This document shows, in pieces, positions 8,669 through 18,064 of a DNA stretch of 64,000 nt; the stretch's first letter is position 1; each line of letters begins with the position of its first letter. The position numbers were made by a program, and so were the translations under genes. Under the pieces are notes generated by a model that was given only the letters and a program-made list of their open reading frames with translations, searched no databases and was not told the DNA's origin. The stretch is from Pectobacterium versatile (GTDB lineage Bacteria; Pseudomonadota; Gammaproteobacteria; Enterobacterales; Enterobacteriaceae), in NCBI RefSeq assembly GCF_020166435.1, contig NZ_JAINZP010000011.1, positions 1-64,000 of the forward strand, read 5' to 3'.

Positions 8669-9712
8669 ATGACATGGCGCATCACGATAGGATTGATAAC
8701 GAATTTGCTACTCAGCTTTGCCGTTATGGCGAATGTTGGCATTGGGTTTCAACAAATAACGCTGGCTGATGAGGCCAATAATAGGCCGCTGGAAGCTGCC
8801 GTATTTTATCCGGCTTCATCATCACAACAGACTGCGATAATCGGTGAGAATCCTGTATTTCCCGGTATCGCCGTAAGCAAAAATGCCGTGCCTGAGTCCG
8901 GTGAATATCCCCTGATTGTGGTTTCACACGGCTATGGCGGGAGCTGGTTTAATCAACTCTGGCTGGCACAGGCGTTGGTCAAGCAAGGCTATATTGTTGC
9001 CGCGCCTAATCACCCAGGAACGACCACTAAAGATATGCGGGTTGAGAAGGCTCAGGAGTTATGGCTACGGCCCAACGATATTAGCCGCGTTATTACCGCT
9101 TTACTCGCTGCCCCAGAAAAAACGGGGCGTGTTGATGCGCAGCGTATTGCCGCTGTTGGCCATTCGCTGGGGGGATGGACGGTATTGGAGTTAGCGGGCG
9201 GGCGTTTTAGCACGCAGCAATTTGAGCGTGATTGTCTGACGCATGTTGGGCTGGCGTCCTGCAAAGCCTATGAAAAGATGCATATCGCAAAGAATGCGTC
9301 ATTACGTGCGCAGCTTGATAAGCCATTGGCGGATCCGCGTATCAGTGCGGTGGTCTCGCTGGATATGGGGCTGGCGCGAGGGTTTACCGCGGAGAGTCTT
9401 GCGGCAATACACATTCCCGTTTTGATCGTTGCGGCTGGGTATCCTAATGAGGAACTGCCTGCCGAGCTGGAATCTCACGATTTGGCACAGAAGCTGCCAC
9501 CAGCGCATTCAGCCTATAAGGAAATTGCTGATGCGACGCATTTTAGCTTCATGCAGATTTGTAAGCCGGGTGCCATTGAGATCATTAATGCCGAGAACCC
9601 AGGAGATGGCATGATTTGTCTTGATGGCGGCGCACGTTCGCGTGAGCAGATTCAGCAGGGCGTTGTGAAGGATATTAGCGATTTTCTTCAGGCGGCGTGG
9701 AGGAAGCCGTAG
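8669..9712 (+). CDS. secreted alpha/beta hydrolase
   Basis: A 347-aa serine hydrolase of the dienelactone hydrolase / PAF-acetylhydrolase-like type. A signal peptide occupies about the first 22-25 residues (hydrophobic LITNLLLSFAVMANV). The nucleophile elbow GHSLGG puts the catalytic Ser at 166. The oxyanion region is HGYGGSW (about 87-93) and the likely His is in DATHFSF. Substrate unknown; an ester or lipid is likely from the family. GGAG precedes the ATG. Its last 38 bp overlap the 3' end of the convergent regulator gene. It is not part of the E. coli neighbourhood. Confidence 0.8.
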   Translation: MTWRITIGLITNLLLSFAVMANVGIGFQQITLADEANNRPLEAAVFYPASSSQQTAIIGENPVFPGIAVSKNAVPESGEYPLIVVSHGYGGSWFNQLWLAQALVKQGYIVAAPNHPGTTTKDMRVEKAQELWLRPNDISRVITALLAAPEKTGRVDAQRIAAVGHSLGGWTVLELAGGRFSTQQFERDCLTHVGLASCKAYEKMHIAKNASLRAQLDKPLADPRISAVVSLDMGLARGFTAESLAAIHIPVLIVAAGYPNEELPAELESHDLAQKLPPAHSAYKEIADATHFSFMQICKPGAIEIINAENPGDGMICLDGGARSREQIQQGVVKDISDFLQAAWRKP

Positions 9713-10772
9713 CCTGTGCCCGAAGTGGGTGCTGACTACGCCAGACGCTGGGACTCATCCCCGTGAGTCGCAAAAACTCGCGGTTGAAGTTTGATTTAGT
9801 CTGAAACCCGCTTTCCAGCATGATATCCGTGATTCGTGCATCCGTTTGACTGAGGAGGCGCTTGGCCTCCTCAATTCGGTATTCGTTCATCACCTGCGAG
9901 AAATTACGACCGTGCACGCGGTTGATGGTTTCGGACAGGCGTCTTAGCGGTATTCCCATGCGTCGGCTCAGGCGCTGAAGCGTCATGCTGGGGTCGGTGT
10001 ATAACGCATGCGTACGAATGAAGTCATCTAACGTTTTCGCCAGTTGGTGTTCATCATCGGTAGCAGGTAGCGCTTCCGGTTTCTGGTCATGTGTAACGCT
10101 AAGCTCAGCCTGCGGGTGTTGTGCAGAGTACGTGACGATAAGCAGGGTCAATATCGCCAGCATGATGATGTGGAATACGGTGATGATGGTCGCCGCGCTA
10201 TTGCCGCTGTAGAAAGCGATATCCAGTGCGATGACGATATCGATAGCGCCGGAGATAAGCACATACAGCCCGGCGATAAACGGCGCGCTTTTCCACAGGG
10301 GAGAGGGCGTTTGACGATGGTGAGCGCTGTAAACCAGCATTGCCCCATAGCCGAAGTAAATACTCACCAGCATCAGATCGATGAGTGGAACGGTTGTTCT
10401 GCTCTGGACGGCACTTGCGCCAAGGATGAGTAAGGGTGGTAACAGATGCCGGAGAGATCGTCGGCGTCGACGGTTTAAGGCATCGGAGACCTTTTCTCTA
10501 TAGGGGAACAGGCAAAGCCATAACAGCGGCGGAATGGATGCGGCAATGGCGGGTTGGATAAATGAAGGTAAGGCAACATGACCACCCCAGCGTAACGCTA
10601 CCAGTGTCAGGGCAAGACAGCTCACGCCGATGAGTATCGCCTCTGCTTTGGTATTACGCTTTTTAGTTCCTTTATTTTGAATAGCCAGAAACTGGATGCG
10701 AAAAAATAAAATAACCAGCAGAAGTGCAGTAATAAACGGTAAGGGAATCGCGGTCATTGTGTTTATCAACAA
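9675..10772 (-). CDS. AraC-family regulator with N-terminal membrane domain
   Basis: A 365-aa protein. About residues 10-230 form some seven hydrophobic helices, and the C-terminal 100 residues are an AraC/XylS double helix-turn-helix (LSQTDARITDIMLESGFQT followed by FNREFLRLTGMSPSVWR). This is a membrane-anchored one-component regulator, a known but uncommon arrangement. It converges on the secreted hydrolase gene with a 38-bp overlap of coding ends. Targets and signal are unknown; regulation of the neighbouring hydrolase is only a guess. Confidence 0.82.
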   Translation of the reverse strand: MLINTMTAIPLPFITALLLVILFFRIQFLAIQNKGTKKRNTKAEAILIGVSCLALTLVALRWGGHVALPSFIQPAIAASIPPLLWLCLFPYREKVSDALNRRRRRSLRHLLPPLLILGASAVQSRTTVPLIDLMLVSIYFGYGAMLVYSAHHRQTPSPLWKSAPFIAGLYVLISGAIDIVIALDIAFYSGNSAATIITVFHIIMLAILTLLIVTYSAQHPQAELSVTHDQKPEALPATDDEHQLAKTLDDFIRTHALYTDPSMTLQRLSRRMGIPLRRLSETINRVHGRNFSQVMNEYRIEEAKRLLSQTDARITDIMLESGFQTKSNFNREFLRLTGMSPSVWRSQHPLRAQATASSTPPEENR

Positions 10773-10801
10773 CGTTATTGTAGATATCTGGTCTGATGAA
10801 A

Positions 10802-10832
10802 CCGCGCTACCGGAGCAAACCCGGTAGCGCGG
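10802..10832 (-). terminator. strong hairpin downstream of the AraC-type start and mltC stop
   Basis: CCGCGCTACCGG pairs perfectly with CCGGTAGCGCGG. Read on the minus strand it lies just past the mltC stop and is followed by TTTC, so it probably ends the mutY-yggX-mltC transcript. Confidence 0.6.
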
Positions 10833-10852
10833 CGTTCTGTGGTGCGCGTGAA

Positions 10853-11926
10853 TTAGCGGCGGTAATTTTTCTGTGCCGTGTTCACTTTGTACAGATAGCG
10901 GCGTGATTCGCCAGACGGGTGCTTCGTCGTCAGCGTCTGGTAGACATCGCTCGGTGACATGTTGTTGATAATGCCCACGGCGCGATCGCGATCGCTGGAG
11001 AAGACGCGCAACACGCTGCCTGCGCCACCGTTATACGCGGTGATGACGGCGTAGCGTTTCGACGTTGGGTTTTCAATACCGGCCAGATAGCTGTTCTTCA
11101 GAATCGACAGATAGGCGGTACCCGCGTCGATGTTTTGTTCTGGATCGAACAAATAGCTGCGGCTTGGCTGCCCCCATTTCCCTTTCATCTTGAAGACGTC
11201 GCGTCCTGCGCTGTGCTGCACTACCTGCATCAGACCCAGCGCATCGGAACGGCTGACGGCGTAAGGGTTGAAGCTGGACTCTGTCTGCATAATCGCCAGA
11301 ATCAGCGACTCTTCAATGCCGTAACGCTCGGAAGCCTTACGCACCAGCGGCAGGTATTTGTGTGCACGCTTGTCCAGATGGTTAGGGACGAGCTGGATCG
11401 TGACCGACCAGATCACATGCAGGCCGGAGGTGCGTTTTTGCAGACGGTTCTGGAGCAGATAATCGGCGAAGCTGGCGGCTCGGCCTTCCCAGCGGATCGG
11501 CTGTCCGGTGTTATCCAGCACCTGTCCATACAGCAGCGGCTCGCGGCTGATTTGAATATCGTTAGCGTCGGAATACAGGTCGGTGTTACTGGCGTCATCG
11601 CCCATCAGCAGGGTCGTGATAATCGCCTGACGCAGGCTGGCAACGGAGTTGGTTGCCGAAATGGTTTCGATAGTGATTGAACCGGCATCAAAGTTGATGT
11701 GGCTACGCGTCTGATATTGATCGGTGTATTTGACGTAGTCTTTTGGGCCAGCGATCAGAACTTCATTCATCCCCCAGATATTTTCGATGTTGTGGGCAAA
11801 TTGCCCCATTAAAATATCGAAGGCGTTGGTATCCTTGAGAAACTCTTCGTTGTCGGCATTCCCTTTGTTTCCCGAACAGGAAACCAGCAGTGGTGCAATC
11901 ACCAGCAGCGCTAACATTTTCTTCAT
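10853..11926 (-). CDS. mltC: membrane-bound lytic murein transglycosylase C
   Basis: Outer-membrane lipoprotein that cleaves peptidoglycan glycan strands to 1,6-anhydro-muropeptides. The start is the ATG at 11926, giving a lipoprotein signal peptide with lipobox LVSC (Cys17) and a 357-aa product, against 359 in E. coli. A longer frame upstream lacks a signal peptide. The SLT domain occupies roughly residues 190-340. The catalytic Glu is E216 in QTESSFN, followed by the [13 protein letters not shown] motif. It is third in the mutY-yggX-mltC operon. Confidence 0.95.
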   Translation of the reverse strand: MKKMLALLVIAPLLVSCSGNKGNADNEEFLKDTNAFDILMGQFAHNIENIWGMNEVLIAGPKDYVKYTDQYQTRSHINFDAGSITIETISATNSVASLRQAIITTLLMGDDASNTDLYSDANDIQISREPLLYGQVLDNTGQPIRWEGRAASFADYLLQNRLQKRTSGLHVIWSVTIQLVPNHLDKRAHKYLPLVRKASERYGIEESLILAIMQTESSFNPYAVSRSDALGLMQVVQHSAGRDVFKMKGKWGQPSRSYLFDPEQNIDAGTAYLSILKNSYLAGIENPTSKRYAVITAYNGGAGSVLRVFSSDRDRAVGIINNMSPSDVYQTLTTKHPSGESRRYLYKVNTAQKNYRR

Positions 11927-11978
11927 ATAACAAGCCGTGTCGGAATGGGGACGTAAGCGGGCCCGAAAGCCCGCAATC

Positions 11979-12251
11979 TCAGTGGCTCGGAGGCGTATAG
12001 CCTTCGATGTGTACGTCCTTCCCTTCAAACAGGAACTTGATCATTTCCTGTTCCAGCAGCTTACGGTCGTCAACATTCATCATGCTGAGCTTTTTCTCGT
12101 TGATCAGCATGGTTTGCTTGGTTTGCCATTGCGCCCAGGCTTCTTTAGAGATTTCGTTATAGATGCGCTTGCCCAGATCGCCGGGATAGAGCTGGAAATC
12201 CTGCCCTTCGGCGTCGCGTTGTAAAAAAGTACAAAAAATCGTTCTGCTCAT
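11979..12251 (-). CDS. yggX: Fe(II)-trafficking / oxidative damage protection protein YggX
   Basis: Small 90-aa cytoplasmic protein that limits oxidative damage to Fe-S clusters. It starts [16 protein letters not shown], with the conserved Cys7, and has the typical [12 protein letters not shown] segment. It overlaps the 3' end of mutY by 4 bp, so the two are translationally coupled. A functional link to MutY, an Fe-S enzyme, is plausible. Confidence 0.95.
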   Translation of the reverse strand: MSRTIFCTFLQRDAEGQDFQLYPGDLGKRIYNEISKEAWAQWQTKQTMLINEKKLSMMNVDDRKLLEQEMIKFLFEGKDVHIEGYTPPSH

Positions 12252-13354
12252 GCTTCTTCCTCATCAATTGCGCAGGCATTCAAACGTGTTGACTGCGGGT
12301 GAGCCAACTCCCTCAGCAGGCGTTCTACCGGGGCGGCCAGTCCGACAGACGGCGGCTGCGCTAAGTTATACCAGAGACCTGCATCGTCATCCATGCAGGA
12401 CCTGTTTTGTGAGCGATCGGTCTGCGATACGTCCAGCCAGAGCGGAACGATATCCAGATGAAAATGGCTGAATGTGTGGCGGAACGCGACAAGCTGTTGC
12501 AATCCATCAGGATTCAGACCACGTTGTTGCATCCAGAGTTCCAATTCCCGACGTTCGCTGAACTGCGGGAAGCAAAATAGCCCGCCCCACAGGCCCACGG
12601 CAGGGCGCTGTTGCAGCCAGACTTGAGAACCCTGTTGCATCAGCAGGAACCAGCCAGTTTTCTCTGGCAGCGTCTGCTTCGGCTTCTTGCCGGGGTATTG
12701 CGCCCAGCTGTGGTTGGCGTAGGCAATACAGCCGGTGCTCAGCGGGCACAGCTCGCACTTGGGGCGGCTGCGGGTGCAGACTATCGCACCGAGATCCATC
12801 ATCGCCTGATTAAACTGGCTGACGCCCTCGGCTGGCGTGACGTCTTCACTCCGCGCCCACAGTTTCTTTTCGACCTCTTTCTTGCCCGGCCAGCCGTCAA
12901 CGGCGTAGCAGCGTGCCAGCACGCGCTTCACATTACCGTCGAGAATCGGGTAATGCTGGCCGAGAGCGAGCGACAGCACCGCGCCTGCGGTGGAACGCCC
13001 GACGCCCGGCAACGCCGCGACTTCATCAAAGGTGGTGGGGAATTCGCCGCCGTGACGTGACACAATAGTCTGTGCCGCTTTGTGTAGATTACGCGCACGT
13101 GCGTAGTAGCCCAGCCCGGTCCACAAGTGGAGCACTTCATCCAGCGGTGCTGCCGCCAGTGCACTGACGTTCGGAAAGCGTTCCATAAAGCGTTGGAAAT
13201 AGGGGATAACCGTGGTGACCTGCGTTTGTTGCAACATCACTTCGGATAGCCATACTTTATAGGGAGTTTTCTCAAGCTGCCACGGCAGGGTTTTGCGGCC
13301 ATAGCGTTGGTACCAGTCCAGCACCTGATGGGCGAACTGTTGCGCTTGCATCAT
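12248..13354 (-). CDS. mutY: A/G-specific adenine DNA glycosylase
   Basis: Removes adenine mispaired with 8-oxoguanine. The HhH-GPD domain carries the catalytic Glu in [10 protein letters not shown] and the Asp in PILDGNVKR. The four cluster cysteines follow the C-x6-C-x2-C-x5-C pattern in [17 protein letters not shown]. Counted from the second of two adjacent ATGs (13351), these fall at E37, D138 and C192/199/202/208, the E. coli numbering, so the second ATG may be the real start. The C-terminal NUDIX-like domain reads 8-oxoG. First gene of the mutY-yggX-mltC operon, divergent from trmB. Confidence 0.96.
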   Translation of the reverse strand: MMQAQQFAHQVLDWYQRYGRKTLPWQLEKTPYKVWLSEVMLQQTQVTTVIPYFQRFMERFPNVSALAAAPLDEVLHLWTGLGYYARARNLHKAAQTIVSRHGGEFPTTFDEVAALPGVGRSTAGAVLSLALGQHYPILDGNVKRVLARCYAVDGWPGKKEVEKKLWARSEDVTPAEGVSQFNQAMMDLGAIVCTRSRPKCELCPLSTGCIAYANHSWAQYPGKKPKQTLPEKTGWFLLMQQGSQVWLQQRPAVGLWGGLFCFPQFSERRELELWMQQRGLNPDGLQQLVAFRHTFSHFHLDIVPLWLDVSQTDRSQNRSCMDDDAGLWYNLAQPPSVGLAAPVERLLRELAHPQSTRLNACAIDEEEA

Positions 13355-13519
13355 AAAATGGGGTCACTATCCGGCAGGTAAAAAGTTTGATAGCGATTCC
13401 AGCACAGAGTGAATGTGCTGTAAACCGGAACTTTCCGAGGCAGTGGGCTTGCTAAACCACGGTATCCTTGCATAATGCGCGTTTCATTAACGAAATCGGA
13501 CAGCAAGTAAGCACTCTTT

Positions 13520-14239
13520 ATGATTAACAACGTCATTTCACCGGAATTTGATGAAAATGGGCGCCCGATGCGTCGTATCCGCAGTTTTGTCCGCCGTCAG
13601 GGGCGCTTGACCAACGGGCAACAGCTGGCGTTGGATAACTACTGGCCGGTGATGGGCGTGGAATATCAGACCGAGCTGGTCGATTTTAACGCGCTATTTG
13701 GTCGTGACGCGCCCGTGGTGCTGGAGATCGGTTTTGGGATGGGCGCCTCGCTGGTGACGATGGCGGCACAGCATCCCGAGCAGAATTTCCTCGGTATCGA
13801 AGTTCACCTGCCGGGCGTGGGCGCGTGTCTCGCTGCCGCACAGGAGACGGGAATCAGCAATCTGCGCGTGATGTGTCACGATGCGATCGAAGTGCTGATG
13901 AATATGATCCCGGATGGCTCACTGTCTATGGTTCAACTCTTCTTCCCCGATCCGTGGCACAAAGCTCGCCATAATAAACGCCGTATCGTCCAAGTGCCTT
14001 TCGTCCAACTGGTACAGAGTAAGCTGAAAGTCGGCGGCGTGTTCCACATGGCAACAGACTGGGAACCTTATGCGCAACATATGCTCGAAGTGATGACCTC
14101 TGTCACCGAGTACCGTAATCTTTCCAATAATAATGAGTACGTTGAGCGGCCGGAGTCCCGTCCGCTGACGAAATTTGAAGCACGCGGCCAGCGTTTGGGG
14201 CATGGCGTGTGGGATCTGATGTTTGAGAGGATAAAATAA
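13520..14239 (+). CDS. trmB: tRNA (guanine-N7-)-methyltransferase
   Basis: Class I SAM-dependent enzyme that makes m7G46 in the tRNA variable loop. The SAM-binding motif is [10 protein letters not shown] (from E69) and the signature [14 protein letters not shown] lies near residue 140. At 239 aa it matches the E. coli enzyme in length and almost throughout. It is divergent from mutY and ends one base before yggL, so the two are co-transcribed. Confidence 0.95.
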   Translation: MINNVISPEFDENGRPMRRIRSFVRRQGRLTNGQQLALDNYWPVMGVEYQTELVDFNALFGRDAPVVLEIGFGMGASLVTMAAQHPEQNFLGIEVHLPGVGACLAAAQETGISNLRVMCHDAIEVLMNMIPDGSLSMVQLFFPDPWHKARHNKRRIVQVPFVQLVQSKLKVGGVFHMATDWEPYAQHMLEVMTSVTEYRNLSNNNEYVERPESRPLTKFEARGQRLGHGVWDLMFERIK

Positions 14240-14240
14240 A

Positions 14241-14585
14241 ATGGCACAAGCTCGTAGCCGTCGTTTACGTAAAAAACTTCACATTGATGAGTTTCAGGAA
14301 TTAGGTTTTTCTGTCAGCTTCCGCTTTCCAGAAGGCACTAGCGTCGAAGATATCGATAAGCTGATGGATAAGTTCGTTGACGACGTCATTGAACCACAAG
14401 GACTGGCATTCGAAGGCAGCGGTTATTTGCTCTGGGAAGGCCTGATCTGTCTGCAAAAAATCGGTCACTGCACCGAAGAACATCGCCAACTGGTTAGCCG
14501 CTGGTTGGAAGAGCAGAAACTGACTGACGTAAAAGTCAGCAACCTGTTCGATATCTGGTGGGATCTGCCAGAACACCTGCTGTAA
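14241..14585 (+). CDS. yggL: YggL family protein (DUF469)
   Basis: A 114-aa conserved protein of the YggL family, reported to associate with the 50S ribosomal subunit. It begins with the basic stretch ARSRRLRKKLHIDEFQELGF, which is typical of the family. It starts one base after the trmB stop, so it relies on a ribosome binding site inside trmB (GAGAGGAT). The exact role is not settled. Confidence 0.9.
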   Translation: MAQARSRRLRKKLHIDEFQELGFSVSFRFPEGTSVEDIDKLMDKFVDDVIEPQGLAFEGSGYLLWEGLICLQKIGHCTEEHRQLVSRWLEEQKLTDVKVSNLFDIWWDLPEHLL

Positions 14586-14606
14586 TCCTTGGTCTTATCA
14601 AGGCAT

Positions 14607-14656
14607 GCCTGAGCTGATTCTGGCTCAGGCGTTATCCGCCTCATCAAAGGGCGGAT
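14607..14656 (+). other. two consecutive hairpins between yggL and yggN
   Basis: GCCTGAGC pairs with GCTCAGGC (14607-14630) and ATCCGCC pairs with GGCGGAT (14634-14656). Neither has a T tract. They may protect or partly terminate the trmB-yggL transcript ahead of yggN. Confidence 0.4.
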
Positions 14657-14699
14657 TGCCGCTCTCCCGCCACTGCCGTTGTTTTCTTCAGGAGAAAAT

Positions 14700-15413
14700 A
14701 TGTCGCGTAAAATAACCTTGGGTTTATTGATGTTGCTGTCCTGGCAAGCGCAGGCGGCCTACCAGTGCAACGTGAATCCGCAGGACGACATCGTCATCAG
14801 TCCGCAACACGTACAGGTCGTGGGTGCCAGCGGCAACTTACAACTCTCCCCGCAGGGCGATATTGTCCGTAACGGTACGCCGCTGACCCTGAACGCCGAA
14901 CAACGCCAGAAAGCCAAAGCCTATCAGGCGGATTTACGCCAGCAACTGCCGTGGATCGATCAGGGTGCGCAGCAGCATCTTGAAAAAGCGCGAGTCGCGC
15001 TGGATAACGTCATCGTGCAAGAGCTTGGCAGCGACAGCAATGTGCGCAATCGTCTGACTACGCTGGATAAACAGCTCAAGCAGCAGATGAACCGAATTAT
15101 CGAACACCGCAGCGATGGCCTGACATTCCACCATCAGGCGATTAAGCAAGTTGAGCAAGATGGCAAACAGCTCGTGCAACAAAGCATGGGCGGCGTCTTG
15201 CAGGACAGCCTGAACGAGATGGGCGTAAAACAGATGTCCAGCGGCGGTAACCCGCTACAGGCGATGATGGGCAACCTCGGTGGCTTGCAGAAAGCGATTC
15301 AGGCCGAGTGGAATAATCAGGAACTGGAGTTCCAGCGCTTCGGCAATGACGTATGTAGCCGCGTCACATCGCTGGAAAACCAGCGCAAGAGTCTATTGCA
15401 GACGCTGAAGTAA
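14700..15413 (+). CDS. yggN: YggN family periplasmic protein (DUF2884)
   Basis: A 237-aa secreted protein. The ATG at 14700 is preceded by CAGGAG, and the signal peptide ends at AQA-AY after residue 19; a frame opening at 14679 would spoil this. The mature part is helical and rich in Gln, with a C-terminal coiled-coil-like region (RVTSLENQRKSLLQTLK). The function is unknown. Its position after trmB-yggL matches E. coli. Confidence 0.88.
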   Translation: MSRKITLGLLMLLSWQAQAAYQCNVNPQDDIVISPQHVQVVGASGNLQLSPQGDIVRNGTPLTLNAEQRQKAKAYQADLRQQLPWIDQGAQQHLEKARVALDNVIVQELGSDSNVRNRLTTLDKQLKQQMNRIIEHRSDGLTFHHQAIKQVEQDGKQLVQQSMGGVLQDSLNEMGVKQMSSGGNPLQAMMGNLGGLQKAIQAEWNNQELEFQRFGNDVCSRVTSLENQRKSLLQTLK

Positions 15414-15443
15414 TCGTTCAACGTTCTGTACAACGCATTAAAG

Positions 15444-15468
15444 AAAACCGGGCGATGCCCGGTTTTTT
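15444..15468. terminator. bidirectional rho-independent terminator, yggN / tas
   Basis: AAAACCGGGC pairs with GCCCGGTTTT around GAT, with A and T runs on both sides. It lies between the convergent yggN and tas genes and can serve both. Confidence 0.9.
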
Positions 15469-15472
15469 GCGT

Positions 15473-16534
15473 TTATGGTGCCGGGAACGTGAAGCGGCGG
15501 TGGATCGCTTCCAGCTCGTCAAGGATCTCACCGTCCAGCGTCAGGTTCTGGCTGTCGAGGTTGATTTGCAGCTGTTCCAGTGTCGTCGCGCCCAGCAGCG
15601 TACTGGCGACGAACGGCTGCTGGCGTACAAACGCCAATGCCATTTGCGCCGGATCCAGACCGTGCTTTTGCGCCAGCGCTACGTATTCAGCAACCGCCGC
15701 CTGAGCCTGCGGGCCAGTATAGCGAGTAAAGCGGCTAAACAACGTGTTACGCGCATTGGCCGGTTTCGCGCCGTTCAGATATTTACCCGTCAGCGTACCG
15801 AACGCCAGTGACGAATAGGCGAGAAGTTCCACGCCTTCATGCTGGCTGATTTCCGCCAAGCCGACTTCAAAACTGCGGTTCAGCAGGCTGTAGGGGTTCT
15901 GAATCGACACGATACGCGGCAGATCGTGTTTTTCCGCCAGATGCAGATAGCGCATCACACCCCACGGCGTTTCGTTGGAGACGCCGACGTAGCGGATCTT
16001 ACCGGCACGCACCTGCTCATTCAGCGCTTCCAGCGTTTCCAGCAGCGTCACTACCGGTTTGTCATCGGTATATTGCGGTTTGTCATCAGTATATTGATAG
16101 TTAAGCTTGCCAAAGCAATTGGTCTGGCGCTGTGGCCAATGTAACTGATAGAGATCGATATAGTCAGTATTCAGGCGTTGCAGACTGGCATCCAGCGCGG
16201 CGCGGATGTTTTTCCTGTCCAGTGCCTGCTGCGGACGGATGCTGTGATCGCTTCCGCGTACCGGGCCGGATACTTTACTCGCCACAATCAATTTTTCACG
16301 TCCGCCACGGGATTTCAGCCAGGAGCCAATATAGCTCTCGGTTAACCCCTGTGTTTCCGGGCGAGGAGGAACGGCGTACATTTCTGCTGTGTCAATCAGG
16401 TTAACACCTGCGGCAATGGCGTGATCTAACTGGGCATGAGCGTCTGCTTCGCTGTTCTGTTCGCCAAAGGTCATCGTACCAAGGCCCAGTACGCTCACTT
16501 CTAAAGAACTATGGGGAATACGGTGATATTGCAT
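15473..16534 (-). CDS. tas: aldo/keto reductase Tas
   Basis: NADPH-dependent TIM-barrel reductase similar to E. coli Tas, which was found as a suppressor of tyrosine starvation. The catalytic tetrad is present: D48, Y53 (AEMYAVPP), K87 (ASKVSG) and H132 (QLHWPQ). At 353 aa it is 7 residues longer than E. coli Tas. The extra length is an exact tandem duplication of QYTDDKP (residues 147-153 and 154-160), encoded by two 21-bp copies. The physiological substrate is unknown. Confidence 0.93.
   Translation of the reverse strand: MQYHRIPHSSLEVSVLGLGTMTFGEQNSEADAHAQLDHAIAAGVNLIDTAEMYAVPPRPETQGLTESYIGSWLKSRGGREKLIVASKVSGPVRGSDHSIRPQQALDRKNIRAALDASLQRLNTDYIDLYQLHWPQRQTNCFGKLNYQYTDDKPQYTDDKPVVTLLETLEALNEQVRAGKIRYVGVSNETPWGVMRYLHLAEKHDLPRIVSIQNPYSLLNRSFEVGLAEISQHEGVELLAYSSLAFGTLTGKYLNGAKPANARNTLFSRFTRYTGPQAQAAVAEYVALAQKHGLDPAQMALAFVRQQPFVASTLLGATTLEQLQINLDSQNLTLDGEILDELEAIHRRFTFPAP
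16056..16097. repeat. 21-bp in-frame tandem duplication inside tas
   Basis: The unit GGTTTGTCATCGGTATATTG plus one base occurs twice back to back with one internal difference. It adds seven residues (QYTDDKP) to a loop of Tas relative to the E. coli protein. Confidence 0.85.
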
Positions 16535-16739
16535 TGCCAGCTTCCTTATGTCTGAAAATAGCAGGCGTATTTCCCGTCATCTCCGCATGATTTGCTGCGA
16601 TTCCAATGATTTTGGGAAGACACACCTGAATTTGACTATAACGAAGCCGCGGCGAGTGGGGAAGTCTCTTCTGTTGCCGTCAGCAGGATTTTGCCAGAAG
16701 ACGTCGCCCGATGGAGGGAATATCGGGCTAAAGCTGAGT

Positions 16740-16958
16740 CTAGCGCTGTGCGATCTGGGAAATTTGGTCGCTGTTGATTTGTTTCTGATTACCTTCTTCA
16801 TCGGTATAGCTGAGGAGCCCAGTATCTTTATCCAACGCTGGTTTTCCCTGCGTCAGGAGCATTTTCCCCTCTTTTGTCGCCATCACGTAGTGACTGGAAC
16901 AGCCCACAAGGGGGAATAATAATGCCAGTGTTACCGCCATTTTCATCCGTCTTTTCAT
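16740..16958 (-). CDS. ygdR: YgdI/YgdR family lipoprotein
   Basis: A 72-aa small lipoprotein. The signal peptide ends in the lipobox LVGC (Cys20), and the rest is the DUF903 SH3-like fold with the VMATKEGKMLLTQGKP pattern. Its location between tas and mutH matches E. coli ygdR. A paralogue of the same family sits at 58960-59181. Function unknown. Confidence 0.88.
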   Translation of the reverse strand: MKRRMKMAVTLALLFPLVGCSSHYVMATKEGKMLLTQGKPALDKDTGLLSYTDEEGNQKQINSDQISQIAQR

Positions 16959-17163
16959 CGTATTAACCCATTAAACAAATGCAAAATTTTAAAGTGAGTC
17001 TAGCAAATGCCTGCGGGGGATAACGTAGGAATAATGGAAAAAATGCGTTTGTATCAACAATCCAATCAAACATTGGATCAATACACCATAAACGAAATGC
17101 CAACGATATTATGCTCTGCCAGTTCGGTGCCGTAGGCAAGCGAAAGTGTGCTGTCGTGAAGAG

Positions 17164-17188
17164 ATATTCGTCATACTTCAAGCTGCAT
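17164..17188. repeat. ERIC terminal fragment overlapping the mutH stop
   Basis: On the minus strand this reads ATGCAGCTTGAAGTATGACG, nearly identical to the terminal arm of the full ERIC copies in this window (ATGCAACTTGAAGTATGACG). It supplies the last MutH codons (MQLEV) and the TGA. The rest of an ERIC element is not present next to it. Confidence 0.7.
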
Positions 17189-17866
17189 AAAGTGGCGGGC
17201 TAATAGCGGCGCGGTGAAGGTTTTTTTCAGGTAGAACCCGCGCGGTAAAGTCAGAATCGGTTGACCAAATTCGCCAATCGCCTCAGTTAATGCCCGGCTA
17301 TTTGCCGCTTTGGGGCGTAGTTGCAGTACTTCTCCATGTCGGGCGGTGATACTTTCTACTCGGCCAAGCACGATCAAGTCCATCAACTCTTCCCAATCGC
17401 AGCGCAGCTGTTCCTCTTCCTCTTCATTGGGGCTCCAGATCAGCGGCGTGCCAATACGGCGTTCCCCCAGCGGAATGTGTCGCGAGCCTTCCACCGGAAT
17501 CCACAGTACCCGCGCGAGCTTGTGTCGTACGTGGCTGCTTTCCCACGTTACGCCACTGTTGCCTGTCAACGGTGCGACGCAGACGAACGTGGTTTCCAGC
17601 GGTTTGCCCTGTTCATCAATAGGAATGGTTTTTAGCTCAACGCCGATGTCGGGGAAATCCTGCTCGGGCTTGCTGCCTGCGCTTGCGCCCAGAAAACGCT
17701 CCAGCAAGATACCAATCCAGCCTTTATCACGTTTCAGGTTGGCTGGAAGGGGCAGGCGGGCGATGTCCGCTAATTCCGCGAGATTATAACCCGCGAGGGA
17801 TTGCGCGCGCTCCAGCAACGTGTGCTCACTTGGCGGCGCAGTCGTGTGAACCGTGGGTGAATTCAT
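17171..17866 (-). CDS. mutH: DNA mismatch repair endonuclease MutH
   Basis: Methyl-directed endonuclease that nicks the unmethylated strand at hemimethylated GATC when activated by MutS-MutL. The start at 17866 gives 231 aa (E. coli 229); the frame runs further upstream but without family similarity. Catalytic residues D70, E77 and K79 (EQD...VELKT) match E. coli numbering exactly. The C-terminus is odd: after LLARHF the protein ends MQLEV, encoded by an ERIC-like fragment in place of the usual short tail. Confidence 0.95.
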   Translation of the reverse strand: MNSPTVHTTAPPSEHTLLERAQSLAGYNLAELADIARLPLPANLKRDKGWIGILLERFLGASAGSKPEQDFPDIGVELKTIPIDEQGKPLETTFVCVAPLTGNSGVTWESSHVRHKLARVLWIPVEGSRHIPLGERRIGTPLIWSPNEEEEEQLRCDWEELMDLIVLGRVESITARHGEVLQLRPKAANSRALTEAIGEFGQPILTLPRGFYLKKTFTAPLLARHFMQLEV

Positions 17867-18064
17867 AGCGTATAGCCCGATGTTTTTCCGCTCAAAAAAA
17901 ATACAATGTGTGGAGAATACCAATGCACAGTCTGGAAGACTGTGGAGAAAAACAATAATAGCATGATTCGTAGTGCTTTTTTTTAGTGTGATAGCGATCA
18001 CTTAACACCGTTTTGCAAACTGTGCACGTATAGCTACCGACAATAAACAGGATCTTACACTAGG

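Noticed and set aside
16963..17181. 72-aa minus-strand ORF between mutH and ygdR
   Set aside because: It overlaps the end of mutH and begins in the ERIC-derived fragment; no signal peptide or domain is visible.
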